DNA of 64,000 nucleotides from Paracoccaceae bacterium (GCA_006226775.1 SBGD01000030.1:62001-126000), one strand, 5' to 3'; shown: positions 29,550 through 38,118, counted from the stretch's first letter. Program-made: numbers and translations. The notes: generated by a model from the sequence alone, not told the origin.

Positions 29550-30092
29550 CTACGGCTTGCCGCGCGCCGCCTCGGCCCGCAGCGCCGCCATCAGCTCGGT
29601 CAGCAGCTTTTCGGCGAAGGCATCGGTGAGGCGGCCCGCAGCGTCGAACTGGCCGCGGCCCTTGGCGAGAAAGACCTCCGGGCCCTGGAGGATGCGCGGG
29701 CGGAACGCCACCAGGCACCAGCGCAGCATCATCTGCGTCCGCTCGCCCCCGGCACGGCCATCGGCCGAGGACATGATGGCCACCGGCTTGTCCCGCCAGG
29801 GATTGCCCTCGGTCCGGCTGACCCAGTCGAGCGCGTTCTTCAGCACGCCGGTGATGCCCTTGTTGTACTCCGGCCCCGAGATCGCGATGGCGTCGGCAGC
29901 GGCAATCTGGTCGGCCAGCCGCTGGACCTCGGGGGGAATGCCCTCGGATTGCTCGAGATCGCCGTCGTAGAGCGGCAGGTTGAGGTCGGCGAGGGTAAAC
30001 TCGGCGTCGCCGAACAGCCGCGCGGCCTCGTGCACCAGCTTGGTATTGGACGACTCCCCGCGCAGCGCGCCGGATATTCCCAGGAGTTTCAT
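29550..30092 (-). CDS. NADPH-dependent FMN reductase family protein
   Basis: A 180-aa flavodoxin-fold reductase. The phosphate-binding loop is ISGALRGESSNTKLV (residues 5-19), the flavin-contact motif is ISGPEYNKGITGVLKNALDW, and the PVAIMSSADGRAGG segment is typical of the ArsH/YieF-like group. It likely reduces FMN or quinones in the cytoplasm. It lies between the peroxiredoxin and the OmpA-like gene on the same strand, each with its own upstream gap of about 150 bp. Confidence 0.88.
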   Translation of the reverse strand: MKLLGISGALRGESSNTKLVHEAARLFGDAEFTLADLNLPLYDGDLEQSEGIPPEVQRLADQIAAADAIAISGPEYNKGITGVLKNALDWVSRTEGNPWRDKPVAIMSSADGRAGGERTQMMLRWCLVAFRPRILQGPEVFLAKGRGQFDAAGRLTDAFAEKLLTELMAALRAEAARGKP

Positions 30093-30245
30093 GGATCGGG
30101 TTCCCTTTTCCGTGTCGGTCCAGACCTACCTCGATTGCCGCCCGGGACAAGGCGCATCCGGTCACATCCGCTGTGCCCTCATGCAACCCCCCGGCCTGCG
30201 GCGCGCGCGGACCGGGGGTGCAACGGGGTCGGGGGGGGGGCGCGA

Positions 30246-30905
30246 TCAGCCGTTGGGCAGGATCACGATTTCCACCCGGCGGTTCTGGGCCTTGCCGGCG
30301 GGGGTCAGGTTGTCGGCCACCGGCTGGCTCTCGCCGCGGCCGATGGTCTGGATCCGCGCGCCCGAGACGCCCGCGCTGAGCAGCACGTTGGCGACGGACT
30401 GCGCGCGGCGCTGCGACAGGTTCTGGTTGTAGCTGGCGTCACCATCGCTGTCGGTATGGCCGATCACCTGCACGGTGGAGTTCGGATAGGCCTGAAGGTT
30501 GCCCGCCAGCGCGCGCAGGTCGCGCTGCAGGTCGGGGCGCAGGTTGGCATCGTCGAAGGCGAACAGGATGTCGTTCGGCATGGTCACGATCAGCCGGTCA
30601 CCGGTATTGGTGATGATGACGTTGGAGTTGCTCATGCTGGCGCGCAGGTCGGCTTCCTGCTTGTCGAGCTGGTTGCCGATTGCCGCACCGACGCCCGCGC
30701 CGATCGCCCCGGCGATCAATGCCTGGTTGCGCCGCTGCTTGGAGTTGCCGCCGGCCAGGGCGCCGGCTGCCGCGCCGGTCAGCCCGCCGATCACCGCGCC
30801 CGAGCGTGTCTTCTGGTACTGGTTGGGGCCATCGGTCGTGCAGGCCGCAAGGGCCAGGGCCGTGGCGGATGCCAGCAGGATGGATTTGTTCAGTCGAAGG
30901 ATCAT
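30246..30905 (-). CDS. OmpA-family outer-membrane lipoprotein with glycine-zipper domain
   Basis: A 219-aa lipoprotein (LASATALALAACTTD; lipobox Cys about residue 22). A glycine-zipper segment (GAVIGGLTGAAAGALAGG, then IAGAIGAGVGAAIGNQLD) is followed by a C-terminal OmpA peptidoglycan-binding domain (VIGHTDSDGDASYNQNLSQRRAQSVA, NRRVEIVILPN). This is the YiaD-like arrangement, tethering outer membrane to peptidoglycan. A run of ten G follows immediately after the stop codon (30231-30240). Confidence 0.92.
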   Translation of the reverse strand: MILRLNKSILLASATALALAACTTDGPNQYQKTRSGAVIGGLTGAAAGALAGGNSKQRRNQALIAGAIGAGVGAAIGNQLDKQEADLRASMSNSNVIITNTGDRLIVTMPNDILFAFDDANLRPDLQRDLRALAGNLQAYPNSTVQVIGHTDSDGDASYNQNLSQRRAQSVANVLLSAGVSGARIQTIGRGESQPVADNLTPAGKAQNRRVEIVILPNG

Positions 30906-31064
30906 GTCTCGCCTCTTACCTCGCGCGGTCTTTTCGCGCCGCGTGTCGCTATATACCAGCCTTGAGTCTGGGCATGGTCACTTGTCTGTGCAAGGGCAAA
31001 TCGGCGGAAGATTGCCGCAAGCGCGCCCGGAGGGGCCTGTTGCAGCCGTTGTCCGCCAGGGCCA

Positions 31065-31135
31065 CCGCGTCCCGGACTTGCTCCGGGACCTCCCCGCCCG
31101 CCGGCCAGGAGGCCCCGGATCGGGTCCGGGGCGCG
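31065..31135. repeat. GTCCCGGA-type paired hairpin element, copy 2
   Basis: The same structure as 25603-25675: the first hairpin (31067-31087) is identical, the second (31109-31130) differs by a few bases. It lies downstream of the leftward alkyltransferase gene, in a 250-bp gap before the OmpA-like gene; no gene is seen in that gap. Confidence 0.75.
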
Positions 31136-31155
31136 GGTCGCCCGGGGTGGCGAAG

Positions 31156-31995
31156 TCACGCCTCGGCGCGGGCGGATTCATAGGCCAGCAGCGCACGTTT
31201 GACCGGCAGGCCCCAGTGATAGCCGCCCAGGCCCCCGGATTTGCGCAGGGCCCGGTGACAAGGGATCAACCAGGAGATCGGGTTGCGCCCCACCGCCGTG
31301 CCCACCGCGCGCACCGCGCGGGGGTTGCCGATCGTCCGGGCGATCTCGGAATAGGTGGTCACCTGCCCCGAGGGGATCGAGAGCAGCGCCTCCCAGACCT
31401 TGATCTGGAACGGCGCGCCGATCAGGTAGAGCGGAGTCTGCGCGCCCGAAACCTCGCCGAAGGCCGCCTGCACCCAGGGCGCCAGCCGCTCGGGCGCCTC
31501 GACAAAGCGCGCGCCGGGCCAGCGGCCCTGCAGGTCGGCACGGCAGGCCGCCTCGCCGGTCTCGGCGGCAAAGCCCAGCCCGCAGAGCCCCTTTTCGGTG
31601 CCCATCACCAGCGCCCGCCCGAAGGGGCTGTCGAACCAGCCCTGGAAGATCGTCAACCCGGCGCCACCCTTGGCATATTCGCCGGGGCTCATCGCCTCCC
31701 AGCGCAGGAAAAGATCATGCAGCCGCCCGCCCCCCGAAAGCCCCGCCGCCTCCGCCGCCTCCAGCGTGGTGAACTGGTCGCGCAGCAGCGCCTTGGCATG
31801 ACCGAGGGACAGATATTGCTGGTAGCGCTTGGGCGAGACCCCGACCCAGCGCGAGAACAGCCGCTGGAAATGCGCCGGCGACATGTTCATCTCGCCGGCC
31901 AGCGCCTCGAGCGTCAGCGGCGCCTCGCTGGCGTCGATCAGATCGATGGCGCGGCGCATGACGTTGTAGTGATAGCCGTTGTCCTGCTGGGTCAT
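31156..31995 (-). CDS. Ada-like methylated-DNA-protein cysteine methyltransferase with AraC domain
   Basis: A 279-aa fusion. Residues about 15-105 form an AraC-type double HTH (LTLEALAGEMNMSPAHFQRLFSRWVGVSPKRYQQ). The C-terminal O6-alkylguanine transferase domain has the acceptor cysteine in SWLIPCHRALR and the DNA-binding FQIKVWEALLSIPSGQVTTY. It repairs O6-alkylguanine in a suicide reaction and may regulate genes. Compared with E. coli Ada it lacks the N-terminal zinc domain whose Cys repairs phosphotriesters, so methylation sensing must differ or be absent. Confidence 0.92.
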   Translation of the reverse strand: MTQQDNGYHYNVMRRAIDLIDASEAPLTLEALAGEMNMSPAHFQRLFSRWVGVSPKRYQQYLSLGHAKALLRDQFTTLEAAEAAGLSGGGRLHDLFLRWEAMSPGEYAKGGAGLTIFQGWFDSPFGRALVMGTEKGLCGLGFAAETGEAACRADLQGRWPGARFVEAPERLAPWVQAAFGEVSGAQTPLYLIGAPFQIKVWEALLSIPSGQVTTYSEIARTIGNPRAVRAVGTAVGRNPISWLIPCHRALRKSGGLGGYHWGLPVKRALLAYESARAEA

Positions 31996-32088
31996 GGGGC
32001 CTCTCCTTTGTCGCCAATCTAAGGACTTGGGCCCCGTCCCGCGACCCGGATGTTGCGCTTAGCTCGGGGCTGGGCCATAGAACCCCTG

Positions 32089-32733
32089 ATGGCCAGGCAA
32101 CTCGATTATCACACGATCCGCGAGATCTTTGACCGCTTTCACGCGGCCGACCCCGAACCCAGGGGCGAGTTGCACCATGTCAACGCCTATACGCTGGTGG
32201 TCGCGGTGGCGCTTTCGGCGCAGGCCACCGATGCCGGGGTGAACAAGGCGACCCGGGCGCTCTTCGAGATCGCCGATACGCCGCAGAAGATGCTGGATCT
32301 CGGCGAAGAGCGCCTCATCGCGCATATCAAGACCATCGGGCTTTTCCGCAACAAGGCCAAGAATGTCATCAAGCTGTCTCGCATCCTTGTCGAGGACTAT
32401 GGCGGCGAGGTGCCCAATTCCCGCGCCGCGCTGATCTCGCTGCCCGGGGTGGGGCGCAAGACCGCCAATGTGGTGCTCAACATGTGGTGGCGCCATCCGG
32501 CGCAGGCCGTGGACACCCATATCTTTCGCGTCGGCAACCGCTCGGGCATCTGCCCGGGCAAGGATGTCGACGCCGTCGAACGCGCCATCGAGGACAATAT
32601 CCCGGTGGATTACCAGCAGCACGCCCATCACTGGCTGATCCTGCACGGGCGCTATCACTGCAAGGCACGCAAACCGATGTGCCCGACCTGCATCATCCGC
32701 GATCTCTGTTTGTACGAGGACAAGACCCCATGA
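32089..32733 (+). CDS. nth: Endonuclease III
   Basis: DNA glycosylase/AP lyase for oxidised pyrimidines. The 214-aa protein contains the helix-hairpin-helix LPGVGRKTANVVL with the catalytic Lys, the catalytic Asp in AVDTHIFRV, and a C-terminal [4Fe-4S] motif C-x6-C-x2-C-x5-C (CKARKPMCPTCIIRDLC). The ATG at 32089 gives a normal N-terminus; 13 more codons are open upstream. Its stop overlaps the kinase start (ATGA), so the two are coupled. Confidence 0.96.
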   Translation: MARQLDYHTIREIFDRFHAADPEPRGELHHVNAYTLVVAVALSAQATDAGVNKATRALFEIADTPQKMLDLGEERLIAHIKTIGLFRNKAKNVIKLSRILVEDYGGEVPNSRAALISLPGVGRKTANVVLNMWWRHPAQAVDTHIFRVGNRSGICPGKDVDAVERAIEDNIPVDYQQHAHHWLILHGRYHCKARKPMCPTCIIRDLCLYEDKTP

Positions 32734-33722
32734 AAACCTATCAGCTTGTCGGCATCGGCAATGCCGTCGTCGATGTCATCACCCAGGCGGATGACAGCTT
32801 TCTCGATCACATGGGAATCGAGAAGGGCATCATGCAGCTGATCGAGCGCGACCGCGCCGAGGTGCTCTATGGCGCCATGGGCGAGCGCAAGCAGGCGGCG
32901 GGCGGATCGGTGGCCAATACCATCGCCGGGGCCGGCGGGCTGGGGCTGCGGACCGCCTTTGTCGGCCGGGTGCATGACGACGCGCTGGGCCGGTTCTATG
33001 CCGAGGCGATGGAGAAGGTCGGCACCGCCTTCGTCAACCCGCCGGTGGCGGGGGGTGAATTGCCGACCTCGCGGTCGATGATCTTCGTCTCGCCGGATGG
33101 CGAGCGGTCGATGAACACCTACCTCGGGATCTCTGCCGAACTGGGGCCGGGCGATGTCGACGAAGAGGTGGCGGCCAATGCCGAGATCGTCTTTCTCGAG
33201 GGCTATCTCTTCGACAAGGACAAGGGCAAGGAGGCCTTCACCCGCATGGCCCGCGCCTGCAGCGCGGCGGGCGGCAAGGCCGGGATCGCGATCTCCGATC
33301 CCTTCTGCGTCGAGCGGCACCGGGCGGATTTCCTGGCCCTGATCGAGAACGAGCTGGACTACGTGATCGGCAATGAGGCCGAGATCCGCTCGCTTTACGA
33401 AAGCGACAACCTCGAGGATGCGCTGGCGCGGGTCTCGGCGATCTGTCCGCTGGTGGCCTGCACCCGGTCGGGCGAGGGGGTGACGATCATGGCCCAGGGC
33501 CAGCGCACCGATGTGCCGGTGCACAAGATCGTGCCGGTGGATGCCACCGGCGCGGGCGACGGCTTTGCCGCCGGGTTCCTCTACGGGCTGGCCAACGGGC
33601 AGGACATGGCGCGCTGCGGGCGCATGGGCTGCACCGTCGCCGGCGAGGTGATCCGCCACATCGGCCCGCGCGCCGAGACCGACCTGCAACAGGTATTGGA
33701 AGCTGCGGGGCTGGCGGAGTAG
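32730..33722 (+). CDS. PfkB-family sugar/adenosine kinase
   Basis: A 330-aa cytoplasmic ATP-dependent kinase of the ribokinase fold. Signature 1 is AAGGSVANTIAGAGGLGLRTAFVG (about residues 56-79); signature 2 is VDATGAGDGFAAGFLYG with the catalytic Asp. The SMNTYLGISAEL and CTRSGEGVTI segments resemble the alphaproteobacterial members annotated as adenosine kinases, but the substrate is not certain. It is translationally coupled to nth. Confidence 0.88.
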   Translation: MKTYQLVGIGNAVVDVITQADDSFLDHMGIEKGIMQLIERDRAEVLYGAMGERKQAAGGSVANTIAGAGGLGLRTAFVGRVHDDALGRFYAEAMEKVGTAFVNPPVAGGELPTSRSMIFVSPDGERSMNTYLGISAELGPGDVDEEVAANAEIVFLEGYLFDKDKGKEAFTRMARACSAAGGKAGIAISDPFCVERHRADFLALIENELDYVIGNEAEIRSLYESDNLEDALARVSAICPLVACTRSGEGVTIMAQGQRTDVPVHKIVPVDATGAGDGFAAGFLYGLANGQDMARCGRMGCTVAGEVIRHIGPRAETDLQQVLEAAGLAE

Positions 33723-33799
33723 TCTGAGCCGGGCGGCGTGTTGGCCCGCCGCCGACGCCCATCGGGTTGATTTCGCCGCGCCGTCGCGCGCCGACAGGC

Positions 33800-33926
33800 T
33801 GGGGGGCGTTGCCCTCCAGACCCCCCAGGATATTTTCAAACCGAAGAAGACCCTGGCGCGGTCCTGCACTTCTCTGGTTTCTTAAATATCCCGGGGTGAG
33901 GACGAAGTCCGAGGGGCAGCGCCCCT
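33800..33926. repeat. Intergenic hairpin repeat, AATATCCCGGGG type, opposed pair
   Basis: Two copies in opposite orientation. 33800-33852 reads as the complement (GGATATTTTCAAACCGAAGA), and 33868-33926 reads forward (CTTCTCTGGTTTCTTAAATA, then TCCCGGGG and a GAGGGGC-AGC-GCCCCTGA hairpin). They fill the gap between the convergent kinase and sulfotransferase genes, consistent with bidirectional termination. Confidence 0.75.
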
Positions 33927-33966
33927 GAACCATTCACCTCTGCGCGGGGCCGATCGCTGCCCCGCC

Positions 33967-34785
33967 TCACTCTCCCAGCTTGGCGTGCACCTCGTCGAGG
34001 TCGATCTCGCCCACCGGCATCTTGTTGGACGGGTCGGCGGGGTCGTACTTGAAGATGTCGAAGTCGCGTTTGTACATCTCGTAGACCAGGTGCATCGACA
34101 GGTCGTCGAAATAATCCTCGACCGGGTGCAGCCGCTTGGGCCCGTGGCCTTCGCTTTCGTTGAACCGCGGGATCTCGTCCAGCTTCACCTTGTGCGGCGT
34201 GTCGATGGCGTCGAGCACCTGCTGCATGCCCTCGTTGAACTTCTCGGTCCAGAAGATCCGGTCATACCGCCCGCCGTTGCAGATGAAGGTCGAGACGTGC
34301 CCCGAGGTCGCCGACCAGTGGATGTCCGGGTCCATCGGCTTGCGAAACCGGATGGTGTCGCGGGCAAACAGCAGGAAGCGGCGGAAGCTGGCGATCTGGT
34401 CGAACTCGCCCTTGCCGTCCTCGCCGCCGACCTCGATGCCGTATTTCTGGATCACCATCGGCACCAGGTTGCCGCGATAGCGGTTGCCATTGCGCTGGAT
34501 GCCGCAGATCTTGTCGAAGAACGACGACAGGATACGGGTATAGGGGTTGCGGACGCAGGTGAAGGCATAGGCCGCGTGGGTCTTCACATTGGCGTTGATG
34601 ACCTGCTGGCTGGCCTCGCGCGACCACTTGTGCAACCCCTCGGTCGCGTCATGGATGTCGCCGTCGAAGAACACCCCGTGATCGGAGTAATACAGGATCT
34701 GCCCGATGGTCGAGCAGGCGCACTTGGGCACCACGCGGTAGACCACGCTCTCGCTCTCTGTCATCCATGTGCCGGGAAAGCCCAT
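33967..34785 (-). CDS. Sulfotransferase family 2 protein
   Basis: A 272-aa PAPS-dependent sulfotransferase. The 5'-phosphosulfate loop is VPKCACSTIGQILY (about residues 19-32) and the 3'-phosphate-binding motif is CVRNPYTRILSSFFDKI. This is the Golgi-type (carbohydrate) sulfotransferase 2 family, so the acceptor is probably a glycan. No signal or membrane segment is seen, so it is cytoplasmic. The ATG at 34785 has GGAGG nine bases upstream and was preferred to a start 27 codons earlier. It is divergent from a glycosyltransferase across a 139-bp AT-rich gap. Confidence 0.87.
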   Translation of the reverse strand: MGFPGTWMTESESVVYRVVPKCACSTIGQILYYSDHGVFFDGDIHDATEGLHKWSREASQQVINANVKTHAAYAFTCVRNPYTRILSSFFDKICGIQRNGNRYRGNLVPMVIQKYGIEVGGEDGKGEFDQIASFRRFLLFARDTIRFRKPMDPDIHWSATSGHVSTFICNGGRYDRIFWTEKFNEGMQQVLDAIDTPHKVKLDEIPRFNESEGHGPKRLHPVEDYFDDLSMHLVYEMYKRDFDIFKYDPADPSNKMPVGEIDLDEVHAKLGE

Positions 34786-34852
34786 GGCCGTCTGCCTCCG
34801 ATCTGCTCTTGTCGTTGCAACAGGTATACTCTCTTTTGAAAATCCTAATAAA

Positions 34853-34871
34853 CCCTGTTTATTCAACAGGG
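34853..34871. promoter_or_regulatory. Inverted repeat in divergent sulfotransferase/glycosyltransferase promoter region
   Basis: CCCTGTT-TATTC-AACAGGG, a 7-bp perfect inverted repeat in an AT-rich 139-bp gap between two divergent starts. Its position suggests an operator or shared regulatory site. The reverse complement contains CCCTGTTGAATA, also present at 47458-47469 near the prophage left end. No protein can be named. Confidence 0.45.
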
Positions 34872-34924
34872 ATTCAGCTTTAACTGGTATCCGAGCAGGA
34901 AGGTAGGGAAATCACAAGAGCGGC

Positions 34925-36502
34925 ATGGCAAAAATCGCCTTCATACTGCTTTGTCACAAGGACCCCGAGGCCATCATCAAGCAGGCCCAGCGTCTGACGG
35001 CCAAGGACGACTACATGTCGATCCACTTCGACGCGCGGGCGCCGAAGGCGGCCTATGACCGGATCCGCGCGGCCCTGGCCGGCAACGACCGGGTGACCTT
35101 TGCGAAAAGGCGCATCAAGTGCGGCTGGGGCGAGTGGAGCCTGGTGCAGGCCACGCTGAACGCCGTCGAGGCGGCGGTCGAGGCCTTTCCCAAGGCAACC
35201 CATTTCTACATGCTCTCGGGCGACTGCATGGCGATCAAGTCGGCGGAATATGCCCATGAGTTCCTCGACGAGAACGAGGCCGACTTCATCGAGAGCTTCG
35301 ATTTTTTCGAGAGCGACTGGATCAAGACCGGCATCCAGGCCGAGCGGCTGATCTATCGCCACTACTTCAACGAGCGCGAGAACAAGACGCTGTTCTATGC
35401 CGCGATGACCCTGCAAAAGAAGCTGGGGCTCGAGCGCGAGATCCCGCATGACCTGCAGATCATGATCGGGTCGCAATGGTGGTGCCTGCGGCGTCGAACC
35501 ATCGAATGGATCCTCGACTTCACCCGCGCGCGCAAGGATGTGATGCGCTTCTTCCGCACCACCTGGATTCCCGACGAGACATTTTTCCAGACTCTCGTCC
35601 GCCACCTGGTGCCGGAAGAGGAAATCCGCTGCCGCACGCTGACCTTCCTGATGTTTTCCGACTACGGGATGCCGGTCAATTTCTACAACGACCACTACGA
35701 CCTGCTGCTGAGCCAGGACTACCTTTTCGCCCGCAAGATCAGCGCCGAGGCGCAGGAGCTCAAGCGGCGGCTCGGCGTGCTCTATTCCTCGGACGGGGCC
35801 GAGTTCCAGATCTCCAACGAGGGCCGCAGCCTCTATCACTTCCTGTCGAACCGCGGCCGCGAAGGGCGGCGGTTCGCGCCGCGGTTCTGGGAAAGCGAAG
35901 GCTCGCTGGGCCGCGACCGCGAGATGCTGATCGTGGTGTGCAAGAAGTGGCACGTCGCCAAGCGCCTGGTCTGGCGGGTCCAGCAGCTGACCAATATCCC
36001 GGCGGTGGAATACCTCTTCAACGAAGAGGTCTGCGCCCTGCCCGACCTCGGCGGCATCCAGTCGACCATGGGCAAGCGCCACCGCCACCGCCGCGCGCTG
36101 ATGCGGATGCTGTTCGACTATTACGACACCGACCGGCTGGTGGTCTGCATCGACCCGGCCAATGTCGACCTGTTGCAGGACTTCTACGGCGACCGCTCGT
36201 TGACCCGGCTGCTCGAGGTGCAGTGCAACTTCACCGATGAATACCTCGCCGGTCACGCGATGCGGGTCGGGCTGGCGGGGCGGCATACCAAGCCCGATGC
36301 ACTGCGCCGCCTGCTGCCGACGATCCGCAACGACGTGCTGTTCGAGAGCGAGGCGATCCGCGATGCGCAATTTGCCAACTACGGCCAGATCCGCGAATGG
36401 GAATCGCCCGAGCAGAATGCCAAGCCGATCGAGGAGTTCCTGCAGGTCCCGCCCGAGACCGCGCTGGAGATCGCCCGAACCGACCATCTTTTTGCCGATT
36501 GA
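34925..36502 (+). CDS. Core-2/I-branching-type glycosyltransferase
   Basis: A 525-aa protein. Residues about 1-250 match the GT14 branching enzyme (xylosyl/N-acetylglucosaminyltransferase-like) domain: KIAFILLCHKDPEAII, MSIHFDARAPKAAYDRI, WGEWSLVQATLNAVEAA, FYMLSGDCMAIKSAEYAHEFL and GSQWWCLRRRTIEWIL. The remaining half (SNRGREGRRFAPRFWESEG onward) is a second domain I recall as DUF5928-like in Rhodobacteraceae. There is no transmembrane segment. With the divergent sulfotransferase it may build and sulfate a surface polysaccharide (inference). Confidence 0.83.
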   Translation: MAKIAFILLCHKDPEAIIKQAQRLTAKDDYMSIHFDARAPKAAYDRIRAALAGNDRVTFAKRRIKCGWGEWSLVQATLNAVEAAVEAFPKATHFYMLSGDCMAIKSAEYAHEFLDENEADFIESFDFFESDWIKTGIQAERLIYRHYFNERENKTLFYAAMTLQKKLGLEREIPHDLQIMIGSQWWCLRRRTIEWILDFTRARKDVMRFFRTTWIPDETFFQTLVRHLVPEEEIRCRTLTFLMFSDYGMPVNFYNDHYDLLLSQDYLFARKISAEAQELKRRLGVLYSSDGAEFQISNEGRSLYHFLSNRGREGRRFAPRFWESEGSLGRDREMLIVVCKKWHVAKRLVWRVQQLTNIPAVEYLFNEEVCALPDLGGIQSTMGKRHRHRRALMRMLFDYYDTDRLVVCIDPANVDLLQDFYGDRSLTRLLEVQCNFTDEYLAGHAMRVGLAGRHTKPDALRRLLPTIRNDVLFESEAIRDAQFANYGQIREWESPEQNAKPIEEFLQVPPETALEIARTDHLFAD

Positions 36503-36513
36503 GGACGCAGCCC

Positions 36514-36891
36514 ATGGGGTATGACTACGACGACCAGAACATCTTCGCCAGGATCCTGCGGGGCGAGATCCCCAACAGGACGGTGTTCGAGAGCGCACAT
36601 TCCCTCGCCTTCGAGGACATCACCCCGCAGGCGCCGACCCATGTGCTGGTGATCCCCAGGGGGGCTTACGTGAGCTTCGATCATTTCGCGCTCGAGGCCA
36701 GCGAGGCCGAGATCGTCGATTACGTGCGCACCATCGGCACGGTGGCCAAGATCTGCGGTGTCGATCTCGGCGAAGGCGGCGGCTTCCGGCTGATCGCCAA
36801 TGCCGGGCGCGACGGGGTGCAGGAAGTGCCGCATCTGCATGTGCATGTGCTGGGCGGGCGCGCCCTGGGGCGGATGCTGCAACCGGTGTGA
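36514..36891 (+). CDS. HIT family (HINT-like) nucleotide hydrolase
   Basis: A 125-aa histidine-triad protein that hydrolyses adenylated substrates. NIFARILRGEIPNRTVFE is the family start and the catalytic triad is VPHLHVHVLGGRALG near the C-terminus. The ATG at 36514 is chosen because it gives the normal length; the upstream open frame lies inside the glycosyltransferase gene. It starts 12 bases after that gene and so is probably cotranscribed. Confidence 0.94.
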   Translation: MGYDYDDQNIFARILRGEIPNRTVFESAHSLAFEDITPQAPTHVLVIPRGAYVSFDHFALEASEAEIVDYVRTIGTVAKICGVDLGEGGGFRLIANAGRDGVQEVPHLHVHVLGGRALGRMLQPV

Positions 36892-36914
36892 GGCGCGGGC
36901 CCTGGATCATGTGA

Positions 36915-36969
36915 CGTAGGCCGGGCTTCAGCCCGGCACGCCACATGCCGGGCTGAAGCCCGGCCTACG
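36915..36969. repeat. 24-bp perfect inverted repeat between convergent genes
   Basis: Left arm 36915-36938 (CGTAGGCCGGGCTTCAGCCC then GGCA) pairs perfectly with right arm 36946-36969 around a 7-base loop. Each arm also contains its own GGGCTTCAGCCC palindrome, so alternative folds exist. It lies between the HIT gene and the LysR gene and probably ends both transcripts. Confidence 0.85.
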
Positions 36970-37005
36970 GGTTGGTGGCCGTCGTTGATGAACGGCCCGC
37001 GGGCC

Positions 37006-37911
37006 TCACCACTCGGTCGGACCCTTGTCGGCGAAGGCATGGACCAGGAAGTCGATGAAGGCGCGCACCTTGGGCTGGGTGAACCGTCCCGGCGGATAGA
37101 CCGCGTAGATGCCCTGGGTTTCCGACGGCAGATCGGGGATCGCATCCTCGACCAGCCCCTTGTCCATCGCATCGGCATAGAGAAAGGACGGCAGGTAGGC
37201 GATGCCCAGCCCGGCAATCGCGGCGTTCAACAGCGACTGGCCATCGTTCACGCTCAGCCATCCGGCGGTGCGCACCTGGCGCTTTTCGCCCGAGGGCGCG
37301 GTCAGTTTCCAGACGTTGCCGCTGGACTGGTTCGAGTAATGCAGCAGCTTGTGCTCGTTCAGATCGTCGATCCGCATCGGCCGGCCGTATTTCTGGAAAT
37401 AGCCGGGGCTGGCGATCATCCGCTTGTTGGTCTCGGTCAGCTTGCGGGCGCGCAGGGTCGAATCCTCGAGCTCGCCGATCCGCACCGCCATGTCGAAACC
37501 TTCCGAGATCAACTCGACGTAGCGGTTGTTGAGCACCATGTTGACGGTGATGTCGGGAAACTCCGACAGGAAGTCGCCGAGGATGGGCGACATGTGATTG
37601 ACGCCGAAATCGGTGGCCACGGAAATCCTGAGCAGCCCCGAGGGCGCCGATTGCATCGAGGTCACCAGCGCATCGGCCTCGCCCGCATCGTTGAGCACGC
37701 GGCGGGCGCGGTCGTAATAGGCCAGGCCGATCTCGGTCGGGCTGACCCGGCGGGTGGTGCGGTTGAGAAGCCGCGCGCCCAAGCGAGCCTCAAGCGAGGA
37801 GACATGTTTCGAAACGGCAGATTTCGAGATCCCCATTTTCTTGGCCGCATCGGTAAAGCCGCCCTGATCGACGACGGTGGCGAAGGCTTCCATTTCTGTC
37901 AGACGGTCCAT
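37006..37911 (-). CDS. LysR family transcriptional regulator
   Basis: A 301-aa protein. The winged HTH is at residues 1-60 (MEAFATVVDQGGFTDAAKKMGISKSAVSKHVSSLEARLGARLLNRTTR). The effector-binding domain follows (LLRISVATDFGVNHMSPILGDFL ... AGLGIAYLPSFLYADAM), in the style of the CrgA/DhaR-like group. The ATG at 37911 gives the family start. The target is unknown; the divergent neighbour, DUF4399, lies 207 bp away. Confidence 0.92.
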   Translation of the reverse strand: MDRLTEMEAFATVVDQGGFTDAAKKMGISKSAVSKHVSSLEARLGARLLNRTTRRVSPTEIGLAYYDRARRVLNDAGEADALVTSMQSAPSGLLRISVATDFGVNHMSPILGDFLSEFPDITVNMVLNNRYVELISEGFDMAVRIGELEDSTLRARKLTETNKRMIASPGYFQKYGRPMRIDDLNEHKLLHYSNQSSGNVWKLTAPSGEKRQVRTAGWLSVNDGQSLLNAAIAGLGIAYLPSFLYADAMDKGLVEDAIPDLPSETQGIYAVYPPGRFTQPKVRAFIDFLVHAFADKGPTEW

Positions 37912-38118
37912 AAAGGCAACCTCGGTATTAGTGACATCCCGAGGATCAGAGATGACGCTGAAATCAGGCAGCATCAGGGCCGGTGCCCGACAATATTCGG
38001 GTATCTCGCCCACTGTTCGCGGCCCGGAAACCCCCGATCCCCCGGGGAATCCCTTGACGCAGGGGCACGGGACGGCGCCAAATGGGCCCTCGGACTCGGC
38101 AATTTGAAAGGTGATCCC

